Both the position numbers and the translations under genes were made by a program. 15,288 nucleotides of DNA from Burkholderiales bacterium (lineage in GTDB: Bacteria; Pseudomonadota; Gammaproteobacteria; Burkholderiales; Burkholderiaceae), in contig CANFNO010000019.1 in NCBI GenBank assembly GCA_947447845.1, positions 1 through 15,288 on the forward strand, in the 5' to 3' direction. The notes beneath the pieces were generated by a model. It searched no databases and was not told where the DNA came from. It saw nothing but the letters and a program-made list of their open reading frames with translations. This document shows positions 6,557 to 14,790 of this stretch, piece after piece. How positions within the stretch are numbered: the first letter of the stretch is position 1; each line of letters starts with the position of its first letter.

Positions 6557-7284
6557 TTTTTGATTTCCAGTAGTTCAACATCAAACACCAGGACTTCGTT
6601 GGGTCCGATCAGGTCGCCCACACCGCGTTCGCCATAGGCGAGCGCAGCAGGCACCATCACCTCCCACTTGGAACCCACCGGCATCTGCTTGAGCGCTTCG
6701 CGCCATCCCATGATTGCCTGGTTCACCCGCAGAGTCGAAGTCTTCCCTTCAGCCGTCGCATCAAACTCGACACCATCGATGGTCGCACCGCGGTAGCGGG
6801 TGATCACCGTGTCTGATTCCACAGGCTTGGGGCCGTCACCGGCCTTCAGCACGCGGTACAGAACGCCATTGGTCATGGCCTTGACATCCGGTTTGGTCTT
6901 TTGAGTGGCCAGAAATTCAATGCCGCGCTTGCGGTTCTTGTCTGCCAGTTCACGTTGGCTGTTGGCCATGGATCGACGCAACTCGTCCTTCAAGCGGTTC
7001 ATGACCAGGTTGATCTCACGATCACTCATCTTCATCTCTTTGCCGGCCAGTGCGTCGCGCATTCCCTGGATCATCACTTCAATGTCAAACGCAACGTCGT
7101 TTTTGACGTAGTTGCGGATGGCCATTACGCCGGTGGCGTAGCTGATCTGTTCCTTGGAAGCGGTGGCGTGTCCTGCCTGTCCAACTGCTGCTGTGTCTGC
7201 GGGTGCAGCAGTCGCCTGGGCGAATGCTCCGCCTGCGGCCACAGCCAGCATGCAGGCAACGAGGGGTTTGAGTAAAGTTTTCAT
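6553..7284 (-). CDS. mofB: MofB: exported FKBP-type peptidyl-prolyl cis-trans isomerase
   Basis: Prolyl isomerase/chaperone of the periplasm, here most simply a folding helper for the very large, proline-rich MofA. The 243-residue product has a signal peptide at 1-22 (ending GGAFA), a helical dimerisation-type region at about 45-130 as in FkpA/Mip, and an FKBP domain at about 140-242. The FKBP hallmarks are present: Tyr164 (TRYRG), DGVEFDAT with Phe174 and Asp175, Trp194 in MGWREAL, and AYGERG with Tyr217. The usual FKBP motif reads VIPGW; here it is AIMGW. Mof operons in Leptothrix carry an FKBP gene at this same place. The ribosome site is weak, and a hairpin with a U-run stands between mofA and this gene, so its level may be set below that of mofA. 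It overlaps mofC by 4 nt. Confidence 0.9.
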   Translation of the reverse strand: MKTLLKPLVACMLAVAAGGAFAQATAAPADTAAVGQAGHATASKEQISYATGVMAIRNYVKNDVAFDIEVMIQGMRDALAGKEMKMSDREINLVMNRLKDELRRSMANSQRELADKNRKRGIEFLATQKTKPDVKAMTNGVLYRVLKAGDGPKPVESDTVITRYRGATIDGVEFDATAEGKTSTLRVNQAIMGWREALKQMPVGSKWEVMVPAALAYGERGVGDLIGPNEVLVFDVELLEIKK

Positions 7285-7308
7285 TTGGAAATCATTTTGG
7301 ATTCAAAA

Positions 7309-7338
7309 GGCGCCGGTCACCTTGCAGCGACCGGCGCC
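7309..7338 (-). terminator. Intrinsic terminator or attenuator between mofA and mofB
   Basis: Read on the minus strand, GGCGCCGGTC pairs perfectly over 10 bp with GACCGGCGCC around a 10-nt loop and is followed at once by TTTTG. It begins 12 nt after the mofA stop codon. The U-run is only four long, so termination is probably partial and some transcripts read through to mofB and mofC. Confidence 0.75.
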
Positions 7339-7350
7339 ATCGACTGACGC

Positions 7351-10300
7351 TTATTTCAGTGCAATCGGTCCAATCGCTGCGGAGTAGAGGCTGTTGCCAA
7401 CTCCGTTGACTGAACGCACACGGAAGTACAGGGCCAGCGGATTCGGCGTGTTGGCCAAACCGCGTCCTACCAACACAGTAGCCGAGGTAGCGTTGCTGTT
7501 GACGTTCTGCTGTCCGACACCCGTCGTGAAGGCCGCATTGGTCGCCCATTGAACCGTGGAGCTGGTCACAGGCGCTGTTCCGGACTGGGTCCAGTTCAGA
7601 ACCACCGAATCAACAACCAGGACACGCGTCACGCTGGTGTTTGCCAGTGCTGCGGGTGCATCAGGTGCAGCAACCTTCACAGTGATCACGTTCGACGCCG
7701 TAGCTGCTGTAGCACCACTGATTGCTTTCACATAGTAGGTGTACGTAGATCCACTTGTCAGACCCGTGTTCACGTAGGTCACATTGCCACCCGTGGCGAG
7801 CTTTTGCGCATTGGTACGAGCAGGTGTCGTAGCGATCTGCGTTGCTGGTGCCCCGTTTGTCGAACGCCAGATTGCGAAGCCGGTTTCGACCGTTGTGGTG
7901 TCAGTCCAGCTCAGCGTGGCGCTTGTGGCCGACGTCAGTGTTCCAGTCAGGCCAGTTGGCGCAGGCAGAATCGCAATCGGTGTGGTCACAGTCGCGGCAG
8001 TAGATGCCGTCTGCTTGTCACCGTTGATCGCCGTAACCACGTAGCTGTAAGACGTACTGCCCACTGCCGTGTTGTCGGTGTAGCTTGTAGCTGCTGCAGC
8101 GGCCGTGAAGGTCACCGCTGCGCCCAGACCACCGGTACGCACAATGCTGTAACTCGTCACTGGCGCACCAGCCGTCCATGTCAAAGCAACCTGAGTAGCC
8201 GTGTTGGCTGTGGCAACCACATTGGTAGCCGCTGTGGGTACAACGTAGGTGCTTGTCTGCTGCGGTGCGGAGACCGCTTCAGCATAGCCACCGACTGCTG
8301 CAACCACGTACGAGTACTTCTTGTTAGCTGCCAGAGTAGCGTCAACGTAACCGTTGCCGTTCGCCAGTTGCGTACCCACTTCAACGTAGGCGCCCACGGT
8401 GCCGTTCAAAGCCACATCTGCACGACGCACCGAGAACTTGTACTCCGTGGTGCTGTTGTCAACGAAGGACAGCGTTGCCGTCGTACCTGCCAGCGTCGGA
8501 ACGGCCAGCGTAGGTGCAAAGTTGGCAGGCATGAGTTCGTTTGCAGCGAACTGGATCGGACGCATGAAGTCGTTTTCTTCGTGACCCAGGATGTGGCAAT
8601 GCCACACATATTCCCAGCCAAAGTTAACCAACGCATTGGTCACGACCGCTGGGTCGCCAGTAGCCGGATCAATCTGCGTGAAGCCAAACGGTGAGCCCAG
8701 GGGCTGCGTTGGATCCATCAGGCGCTCGCTCAGTGGCACGCCGAAGCCAGCCAAAACAGGCTTCTTGGCACGCACGGCGACGATGATATCTTCCAGCGGG
8801 CTCATCATGACCGTTTCTTTCCAGCCCATTTCCTTGGGTTCGATCGGTTGGATGAAACCGTCCCAGCCCACGCGGTTGATCACTTGTACGTCGAGCAAGT
8901 GGAAGTGCACAGGGTGCGAGTCCACACCGTTGTGTGTGATCTTCCAGATCTGGGTTTCGCCGTCGGCAAACTTCTCAGTCGTCTCGTCAACATATCCGAG
9001 CGGAATGGTGGTTTGTGTCAGCGCGCTGGTGAAGGGCAGTTCGATACCCAGAGTCGCGTTCAGGCGGCCATAGGTGGGGTCGAACAGTTCCTGGATGGTC
9101 TTCGTCTTAACCAGGTAGCTGGCCTTGGCACCTGCGGTTGCCGCTGCGGTTGCAGTTGCAGTCGCGACCGTGGCGGGGACCGTCACGACGCCGTTGATCT
9201 TCTGCGTCAGGGTAACGCCAGGCACTTCGTTCGCGGCATAACCAGAACCGGGGTGGGTCAGGGTAATGTCATAAACCTTGCCGGACGCGGTTGCCACAGC
9301 GTTCACAGTACCTGCCTTGGCCAAGCCAGTGGCTGGGTCGATTGGCAAGCCACCGCGAATGTTGACATTCAGCGTGCTCAGATCGGTGTAGCCGCCGCCG
9401 CCGGAAGTGGCTGCGTTCATGGCGGGGGTCGTGTTGTCGGTACCGTACAGGACGATGGTGTCTACCAGACCCGTGACCGTAGCCTTGGCACCGGTACCTG
9501 GGCCAATAACATTAGTGAGGTATTCCTTGTTGGTAACGGTGATCAGGGGGATCGCGGTATAGCCCTTGCCAGCCGTGAGGATGGTAATGCCGGTGACCTT
9601 GCCAGCCGTGACGGTGGCGTAGCCGGTAGGCGTCACGCCAGGCGTTGGGTTGTTGACCGTTGCGCCTGGGGCAGGTGTGAAGGTGATAGCCAACTTGCCG
9701 CTCGCCGGGGCATAACCAGCACCGGGAGCTGTGACGACGCCCGATGTGGTGTCTACACGCAGGAAGGCATTGGCCATAGCGCCATTGCCACCACCAGCGG
9801 AGAAGCTCATCAGCGGAGCAGAGGTGTAACCCTTGCCCACGTTGGTGATGTTGAACTTTTCAATCTTCATGCTGGCCACGGCTGTAGCAGCGACGCCACC
9901 GGCGGCGGCTGGTGCTGCGATAACCACATCGGGTGTCACAACGTAGCCAGAACCTGGTGTGGCAACCGCAACGTTGGCAACGCCATCGCTTGGTGTACCA
10001 GGCGTGAACTTGAAGGTTGGGTTCTTCAACGAACCGAGGTAGATGTCGCCATACATATCGACTGGCTTCATGCTGGCCCAGCTGGCGTCAAAACCGGAGT
10101 AGACGTCTTGTGCCACGACAGGGCGACGTGCCGGGTCGGAGAAATAAGCGTTGCTGATCGAAGTGTTCAGGGCAACAGGGTCGAGTACGGGCGATACGGG
10201 ACCAGTGGCAACAGCCTTCACCTTGATTTGCATCATGGTGCGGGTATTCGGACCATAGCCAGGCTTGGTGTTTTCTGCGCCGCCTTCGCCGGTCTGGTCA

Positions 10301-12573
10301 CCCACGCCGGTGAACAAGTCGTTGCGGGGGTCGCCAGCAGGCACAGGTGCGCCAGAGTCGTTGTACACCAGCAGAGTCTTGCCAGCGTATGCGGAGAAAT
10401 CGATCACGACGTCTGCACGTTCGGCCGGTGCAATCAGCAGACCCGAGTTACCCAGATCCACGTTCAAAACAACGATACGACCCTTGTCCTGAATGTAGTT
10501 GATGGGTGTGGGTTCGTAGGTGGCAACCTTGGGCAGCCAGCCGGACTCATTAGCGACCTGATAGATCGTTGGGCCAACACCTGCTGGGTTGGGCACGCCG
10601 CCGATACGACCGTCTGTGGGCCATGTTTCAGGGGTGCAGAACGTGGTGCTTGTTGCATCCAAAGGAGTCGGGCGACGTTCGCCAGGGGCACAGGCATTCG
10701 ATGCGAGCGGGGCACCGGCGGGCACCATGTCGATTTCAGTCTCCACGGGATGTTCCACGCCATTGGCGTCTGTATGGGTGGCGCTAACGAGCGTTCCGTC
10801 TGCCAGTGTGGCAGTGGACTTGGCTTCAAACAGGTTGAAAGTCAACATGCGGTCGTTCGTCGCGTTGAGCAGACGGAAACGGTAGGTTGTGGGGTCCACT
10901 TCCAGCGTTGGGTAAGCCACACCATTGATAACGGGGGTGTCGTGCCAGCCTTCAGGCGTGGTGGTCACGGTGTTTTCGTATCCTGCTGGCGAATAAGTGC
11001 CTTCTGGCAGGTTGTACAGCGCAGGGAACACTGGCCAGAACCAGGGGCCATAGTGCCAACGGCCTACGGAGTTCCAGTTGTTGGCTTGATTGGGGTCTTG
11101 CACGGTTTCGTACACGTGGGGGAACCAGGAGTCGCCAGGTTGACCCCAGGCAGTGGTATTCCAGTGTGCGTCTTGCAAAGCGATGTCGTCAGGCACGAAG
11201 GTGCGGTCTTGCATCACCAGGGGAATGGTGCGCTCTTTGGGTGGCAAAACGGCGGTCACCGATTTGGCGTAAGCACCCGTGCCGACTGTGGTGGCACCGG
11301 AGCCACCTTCGACGAGGGCCGCTTCGACCGAGTCGGTAACCAGGTAGGCGGAGGCCATACCAGCGTACACGTTCAGGCGGGTCGAGCCGAAGGTGTGGTC
11401 GTGGTACCACTCCATACGGGCTGTGTGGCCATTGGGGTAGTACAGCGTCAAAGCGCCGTCGCCCGGGTCGTTCATGTCTGGCACGTTTTGGGTGCTCACG
11501 CCCTTGATGTAGTTGGACAACATGTTGGGGTCGAGGTAGCCAGCGGGGTCATTGAACGCGGCGGCCAGGCTTCCGGCCACAGTCACGTCATTTTCGCCAG
11601 CGGGTGTGATCCACTGGTGCGGTGTACCGTCGCTGATCCAGGGCGTGTCGCCACCGTGCAAGTGCACCGAAGCGCGGTTTTGTGTGTATTCGGTCAGGCC
11701 ATCGGGGCCAACACCGGCACCCAGGATGGACTTGTCAACTGGCAGGAACAGGTCGCCATTGCGCTTGGAGACGATCCAGGTAGGCACCGGAGTCGGTTCA
11801 CCTGTGGAGGGGTCGATCTCTATCTTGGTACCGAGAGTAGATTCAGCACGGCCGACCGGCAAAAGGTTCAGTACCTTCAAGCGGGTGGGGGTGTCTTTGT
11901 TGGCTGCAATGACTGGGCCTAGGAAGTGCGGTGCATCAACGGCCAAGGCTGGCACCTTGAGGCCAGTCAACTTGCCCTTGGCATCGGTACCGGCGATCAG
12001 GATGGCAGTGCCATCAGGATAGGTCAGGGGAAATTGCTTGCTACCTGGCAGGAACTTGTTGCCATCAGCACCGGCCAAACCGTTGCTGGCCAGATGGTCG
12101 ATCTGAACATAACCGCGCAGCAGAGTGGGCTTGCGCAAATCGGAGTGGAACTTCTCAGAGTACTCAACGATGCCGATTTCATAGTAGTCGTGCGATGTAG
12201 CCACGCCTTGGGGATTGACCCACTTGGAAACCTGTGCCACAGGAATGTATTTCTGGGTAACACCATCGGCCATGGTCTTGGCGTTGGCGGCACCAGGCAA
12301 TGGCAGCGGGTCAACGAACTTGCGCAATGCTTTACCGGTGTTTACGTCGCCATTTGTGGCATTTCCGACCAGCAGGCCTTCAGGAATCGCCGTGTCACGA
12401 AGACCAGACGGGCTGTAGGCAAAGAATGTTGCTTTGCGGAAGGAGGTCACGCCGTCCGGTGCAATGACATCCGTAAAGCCTGCGCCTGCAAATGCTGCTT
12501 GAGAAGCTGCAATGCTGGTGATCGCTACTGCGACCGATGCCGCTACGCGGCTGAGTTTGAACTTGTTTCTCAC
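7351..12573 (-). CDS. mofA: MofA: giant exported multicopper oxidase, putative Mn(II) oxidase
   Basis: Multicopper oxidase implicated in Mn(II) oxidation in Leptothrix discophora, whose MofA is of similar size (about 1660 residues); O2 is the expected acceptor. The product has 1740 residues. The GTG start at 12573 has AAGGA at good spacing and opens a Sec-type signal peptide (1-29, no twin arginine). Copper motifs are HLH at 304-306, HDH at 391-393, HPVHFH at 1220-1225 and HCHILGH at 1325-1331. These give type 1 ligands His1220, Cys1326 and His1331, and the eight type 2/3 histidines. The axial position (Cys+10) is Phe1336, with Met1337 next to it. A Gly/Ala/Val-rich insert at about 860-1150 carries six GxGY repeats between the second and third cupredoxin parts. 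Four fibronectin-III-like domains fill about 1352-1740, suited to surface or sheath attachment. It is the first gene of the mof operon. Confidence 0.92.
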   Translation of the reverse strand: MRNKFKLSRVAASVAVAITSIAASQAAFAGAGFTDVIAPDGVTSFRKATFFAYSPSGLRDTAIPEGLLVGNATNGDVNTGKALRKFVDPLPLPGAANAKTMADGVTQKYIPVAQVSKWVNPQGVATSHDYYEIGIVEYSEKFHSDLRKPTLLRGYVQIDHLASNGLAGADGNKFLPGSKQFPLTYPDGTAILIAGTDAKGKLTGLKVPALAVDAPHFLGPVIAANKDTPTRLKVLNLLPVGRAESTLGTKIEIDPSTGEPTPVPTWIVSKRNGDLFLPVDKSILGAGVGPDGLTEYTQNRASVHLHGGDTPWISDGTPHQWITPAGENDVTVAGSLAAAFNDPAGYLDPNMLSNYIKGVSTQNVPDMNDPGDGALTLYYPNGHTARMEWYHDHTFGSTRLNVYAGMASAYLVTDSVEAALVEGGSGATTVGTGAYAKSVTAVLPPKERTIPLVMQDRTFVPDDIALQDAHWNTTAWGQPGDSWFPHVYETVQDPNQANNWNSVGRWHYGPWFWPVFPALYNLPEGTYSPAGYENTVTTTPEGWHDTPVINGVAYPTLEVDPTTYRFRLLNATNDRMLTFNLFEAKSTATLADGTLVSATHTDANGVEHPVETEIDMVPAGAPLASNACAPGERRPTPLDATSTTFCTPETWPTDGRIGGVPNPAGVGPTIYQVANESGWLPKVATYEPTPINYIQDKGRIVVLNVDLGNSGLLIAPAERADVVIDFSAYAGKTLLVYNDSGAPVPAGDPRNDLFTGVGDQTGEGGAENTKPGYGPNTRTMMQIKVKAVATGPVSPVLDPVALNTSISNAYFSDPARRPVVAQDVYSGFDASWASMKPVDMYGDIYLGSLKNPTFKFTPGTPSDGVANVAVATPGSGYVVTPDVVIAAPAAAGGVAATAVASMKIEKFNITNVGKGYTSAPLMSFSAGGGNGAMANAFLRVDTTSGVVTAPGAGYAPASGKLAITFTPAPGATVNNPTPGVTPTGYATVTAGKVTGITILTAGKGYTAIPLITVTNKEYLTNVIGPGTGAKATVTGLVDTIVLYGTDNTTPAMNAATSGGGGYTDLSTLNVNIRGGLPIDPATGLAKAGTVNAVATASGKVYDITLTHPGSGYAANEVPGVTLTQKINGVVTVPATVATATATAAATAGAKASYLVKTKTIQELFDPTYGRLNATLGIELPFTSALTQTTIPLGYVDETTEKFADGETQIWKITHNGVDSHPVHFHLLDVQVINRVGWDGFIQPIEPKEMGWKETVMMSPLEDIIVAVRAKKPVLAGFGVPLSERLMDPTQPLGSPFGFTQIDPATGDPAVVTNALVNFGWEYVWHCHILGHEENDFMRPIQFAANELMPANFAPTLAVPTLAGTTATLSFVDNSTTEYKFSVRRADVALNGTVGAYVEVGTQLANGNGYVDATLAANKKYSYVVAAVGGYAEAVSAPQQTSTYVVPTAATNVVATANTATQVALTWTAGAPVTSYSIVRTGGLGAAVTFTAAAAATSYTDNTAVGSTSYSYVVTAINGDKQTASTAATVTTPIAILPAPTGLTGTLTSATSATLSWTDTTTVETGFAIWRSTNGAPATQIATTPARTNAQKLATGGNVTYVNTGLTSGSTYTYYVKAISGATAATASNVITVKVAAPDAPAALANTSVTRVLVVDSVVLNWTQSGTAPVTSSTVQWATNAAFTTGVGQQNVNSNATSATVLVGRGLANTPNPLALYFRVRSVNGVGNSLYSAAIGPIALK
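9124..9996 (-). repeat. Segment of mofA coding for six GxGY repeats
   Basis: Residues about 860-1150 of MofA hold GxGY motifs whose tyrosines are at residues 877, 916, 954, 1005, 1062 and 1112, at spacings of 39, 38, 51, 57 and 50 residues. Between them come Pro-x-Val strands and Gly-Ala-x-Ala runs. The copies have diverged, so this is an old protein-level repeat and not a recent DNA duplication. It lies inside the oxidase, before the third copper motif. Confidence 0.75.
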
Positions 12574-12637
12574 TTAATTTCCTTCTCTTAAGGGCTCGCA
12601 GTTGTAAATTTGACCGCGTGCAGATTTATGTTAAGAC

Positions 12638-12666
12638 TGACCACCAAGGCATTTGCATTGACCACC
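12638..12666. promoter_or_regulatory. Direct repeat TGACCACC, 21-bp period, upstream of mofA
   Basis: TGACCACC occurs at 12638-12645 and again at 12659-12666. The period of 21 bp places both copies on the same face of the helix. On the minus strand they read GGTGGTCA and are followed by the AT-rich stretch CTTAACATAAATC, which could hold a -10. They lie 65-93 nt upstream of the mofA start, a fitting place for an activator site. Confidence 0.35.
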
Positions 12667-12846
12667 GTCTTGGTCCGGCTGCCACTTCTCCGTACATTTC
12701 GTCTTAGTTGACGCTAACTGCATCCATCTCTTGTGATTTCCGTTTTTCGCCGTAACGCAGAAATCGATGCAATCAACCCCAACCTTCAACTCCTCCGTCA
12801 AAACAACCGATCCAGACTGGCTTTTTCGAATTGCTATGACCAATTA

Positions 12847-12864
12847 ACTTAAGGCGTGTTAAGT
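12847..12864. promoter_or_regulatory. Inverted repeat ACTTAA-N6-TTAAGT upstream of mofA
   Basis: Six-bp arms (12847-12852 and 12859-12864) flank GGCGTG. The short AT-rich arms with a GC-rich centre look more like a dimeric regulator site than an RNA hairpin. It lies about 275 nt upstream of mofA. Such short repeats can arise by chance in AT-rich DNA. Confidence 0.25.
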
Positions 12865-13275
12865 ATTGTTCAGAGATACACATTTAGACACTCTGTTACA
12901 AACAGCAAAATGATCAAAGTGTGAGAAATTACCGCTTTTATCAAAAAAATTAAAGCAAAATTTAAGATTTCCAAGACTCAAGCGGACTTGAAGGCTTTTT
13001 TATTGGGGCCTAAATTTAATGAATGAAGTGCTACAAAAGTCGCTTTTACCAACAGAAAATGTAGTCAAAGCGCGACTTCTTGTTACATATTTAAGCGCAT
13101 TGAGGCCAAATAGCGTAACGTTTACCTGAAAAGATAAATTAAACAGAGATTTCAAACTTAAGAAAAACGCGCTGATCTGCCTGGGACTGGCGGTTCGTTG
13201 GCTCACCGAACCCAGCCGAGAGCGGTTTGTCCGATTTGAATTGATGGGATTTGATAAAGAAGCAAACAACAGACA

Positions 13276-13312
13276 AGAAAAAACCCTTATAAATCAAAGA
13301 TCTATAAGGGTT
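13276..13312 (-). terminator. Intrinsic terminator of tRNA-Ser
   Basis: On the minus strand AACCCTTATA pairs over 10 bp with TATAAGGGTT around an 11-nt loop and is followed by a run of six T (13283-13278, shared in part with the stem). It begins 7 nt after the tRNA CCA end, so it ends the tRNA transcript and any read-through from serS. Confidence 0.85.
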
Positions 13313-13319
13313 CTTAAAC

Positions 13320-13407
13320 TGGCGGAGAGAGTGGGATTCGAACCCACGGTACCTTGCGGTACGCTTGATTTCGAGTCAAGTACATTCGACCACTCTGCCA
13401 TCTCTCC
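13320..13407 (-). tRNA. serU: tRNA-Ser (anticodon CGA)
   Basis: 88 nt including an encoded CCA end. The acceptor stem is GGAGAGA with TCTCTCC and the discriminator is G. The anticodon arm reads CTTGA-CTCGAAA-TCAAG, so the anticodon is CGA and it reads UCG codons. The long class II variable arm (GTACC-GCAA-GGTAC) and the T arm GTGGG-TTCGAAT-CCCAC are complete. It lies 51 nt downstream of serS, whose enzyme charges it. The symbol follows the E. coli tRNA-Ser(CGA) name. Confidence 0.96.
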
Positions 13408-13444
13408 TGAAACCGCTTCGATTGGACGAAGCCGAGATTCTATC

Positions 13445-13458
13445 AGGCGATCATCGCC

Positions 13459-13459
<1 letters not shown>
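13445..13459. repeat. Short palindrome at the serS stop codon
   Basis: AGGCGAT and ATCGCCT form a perfect inverted repeat around one central base and touch the serS stop codon. The fold would be a 5-bp hairpin with a 5-nt loop. It has no U-run and is unlikely to end transcription by itself. Confidence 0.3.

Positions 13460-14790
<1,331 letters not shown>

Larger units (their letters stand above)
12574..13275. other. Gene-free region between mofA and the tRNA-Ser terminator
   Basis: About 700 nt without a credible gene; the short open frames here lack ribosome sites and family-like sequence. The part from 12840 to 13180 is markedly AT-rich. A small GC-rich patch at about 13180-13235 holds an imperfect hairpin (GGTTCG at 13192-13197 with CGAACC at 13207-13212). 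The mofA promoter must lie here. Candidate signals are the TGACCACC direct repeats and the ACTTAA/TTAAGT inverted repeat listed separately. I could not fix a -35/-10 pair with confidence; TTGCTG-N16-TAAATG on the minus strand around 12905-12875 is one weak option. Confidence 0.6.

Noticed and set aside
7549..8694. A 381-codon plus-strand open frame
   Set aside because: It is antisense to the FN3 part of mofA. The Cys/Arg-rich translation is typical of a shadow frame.
8848..11922. A 1024-codon open frame on the plus strand
   Set aside because: It lies wholly antisense to mofA. Its translation is rich in Cys, His, Arg and Gly with no domain, signal or ribosome site, as expected of the reverse complement of a Gly/Ala/Val/Thr-rich gene. 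The opposite frame has all copper motifs.
12631..12843. A 70-codon minus-strand open frame upstream of mofA
   Set aside because: No ribosome site, no recognisable sequence, and it lies across the TGACCACC repeats in the probable mofA control region.
13000..13269. An 89-codon minus-strand open frame between mofA and tRNA-Ser
   Set aside because: Low-complexity Ser/Leu/Arg composition, AT-rich DNA and no ribosome site; it starts just behind the tRNA terminator.
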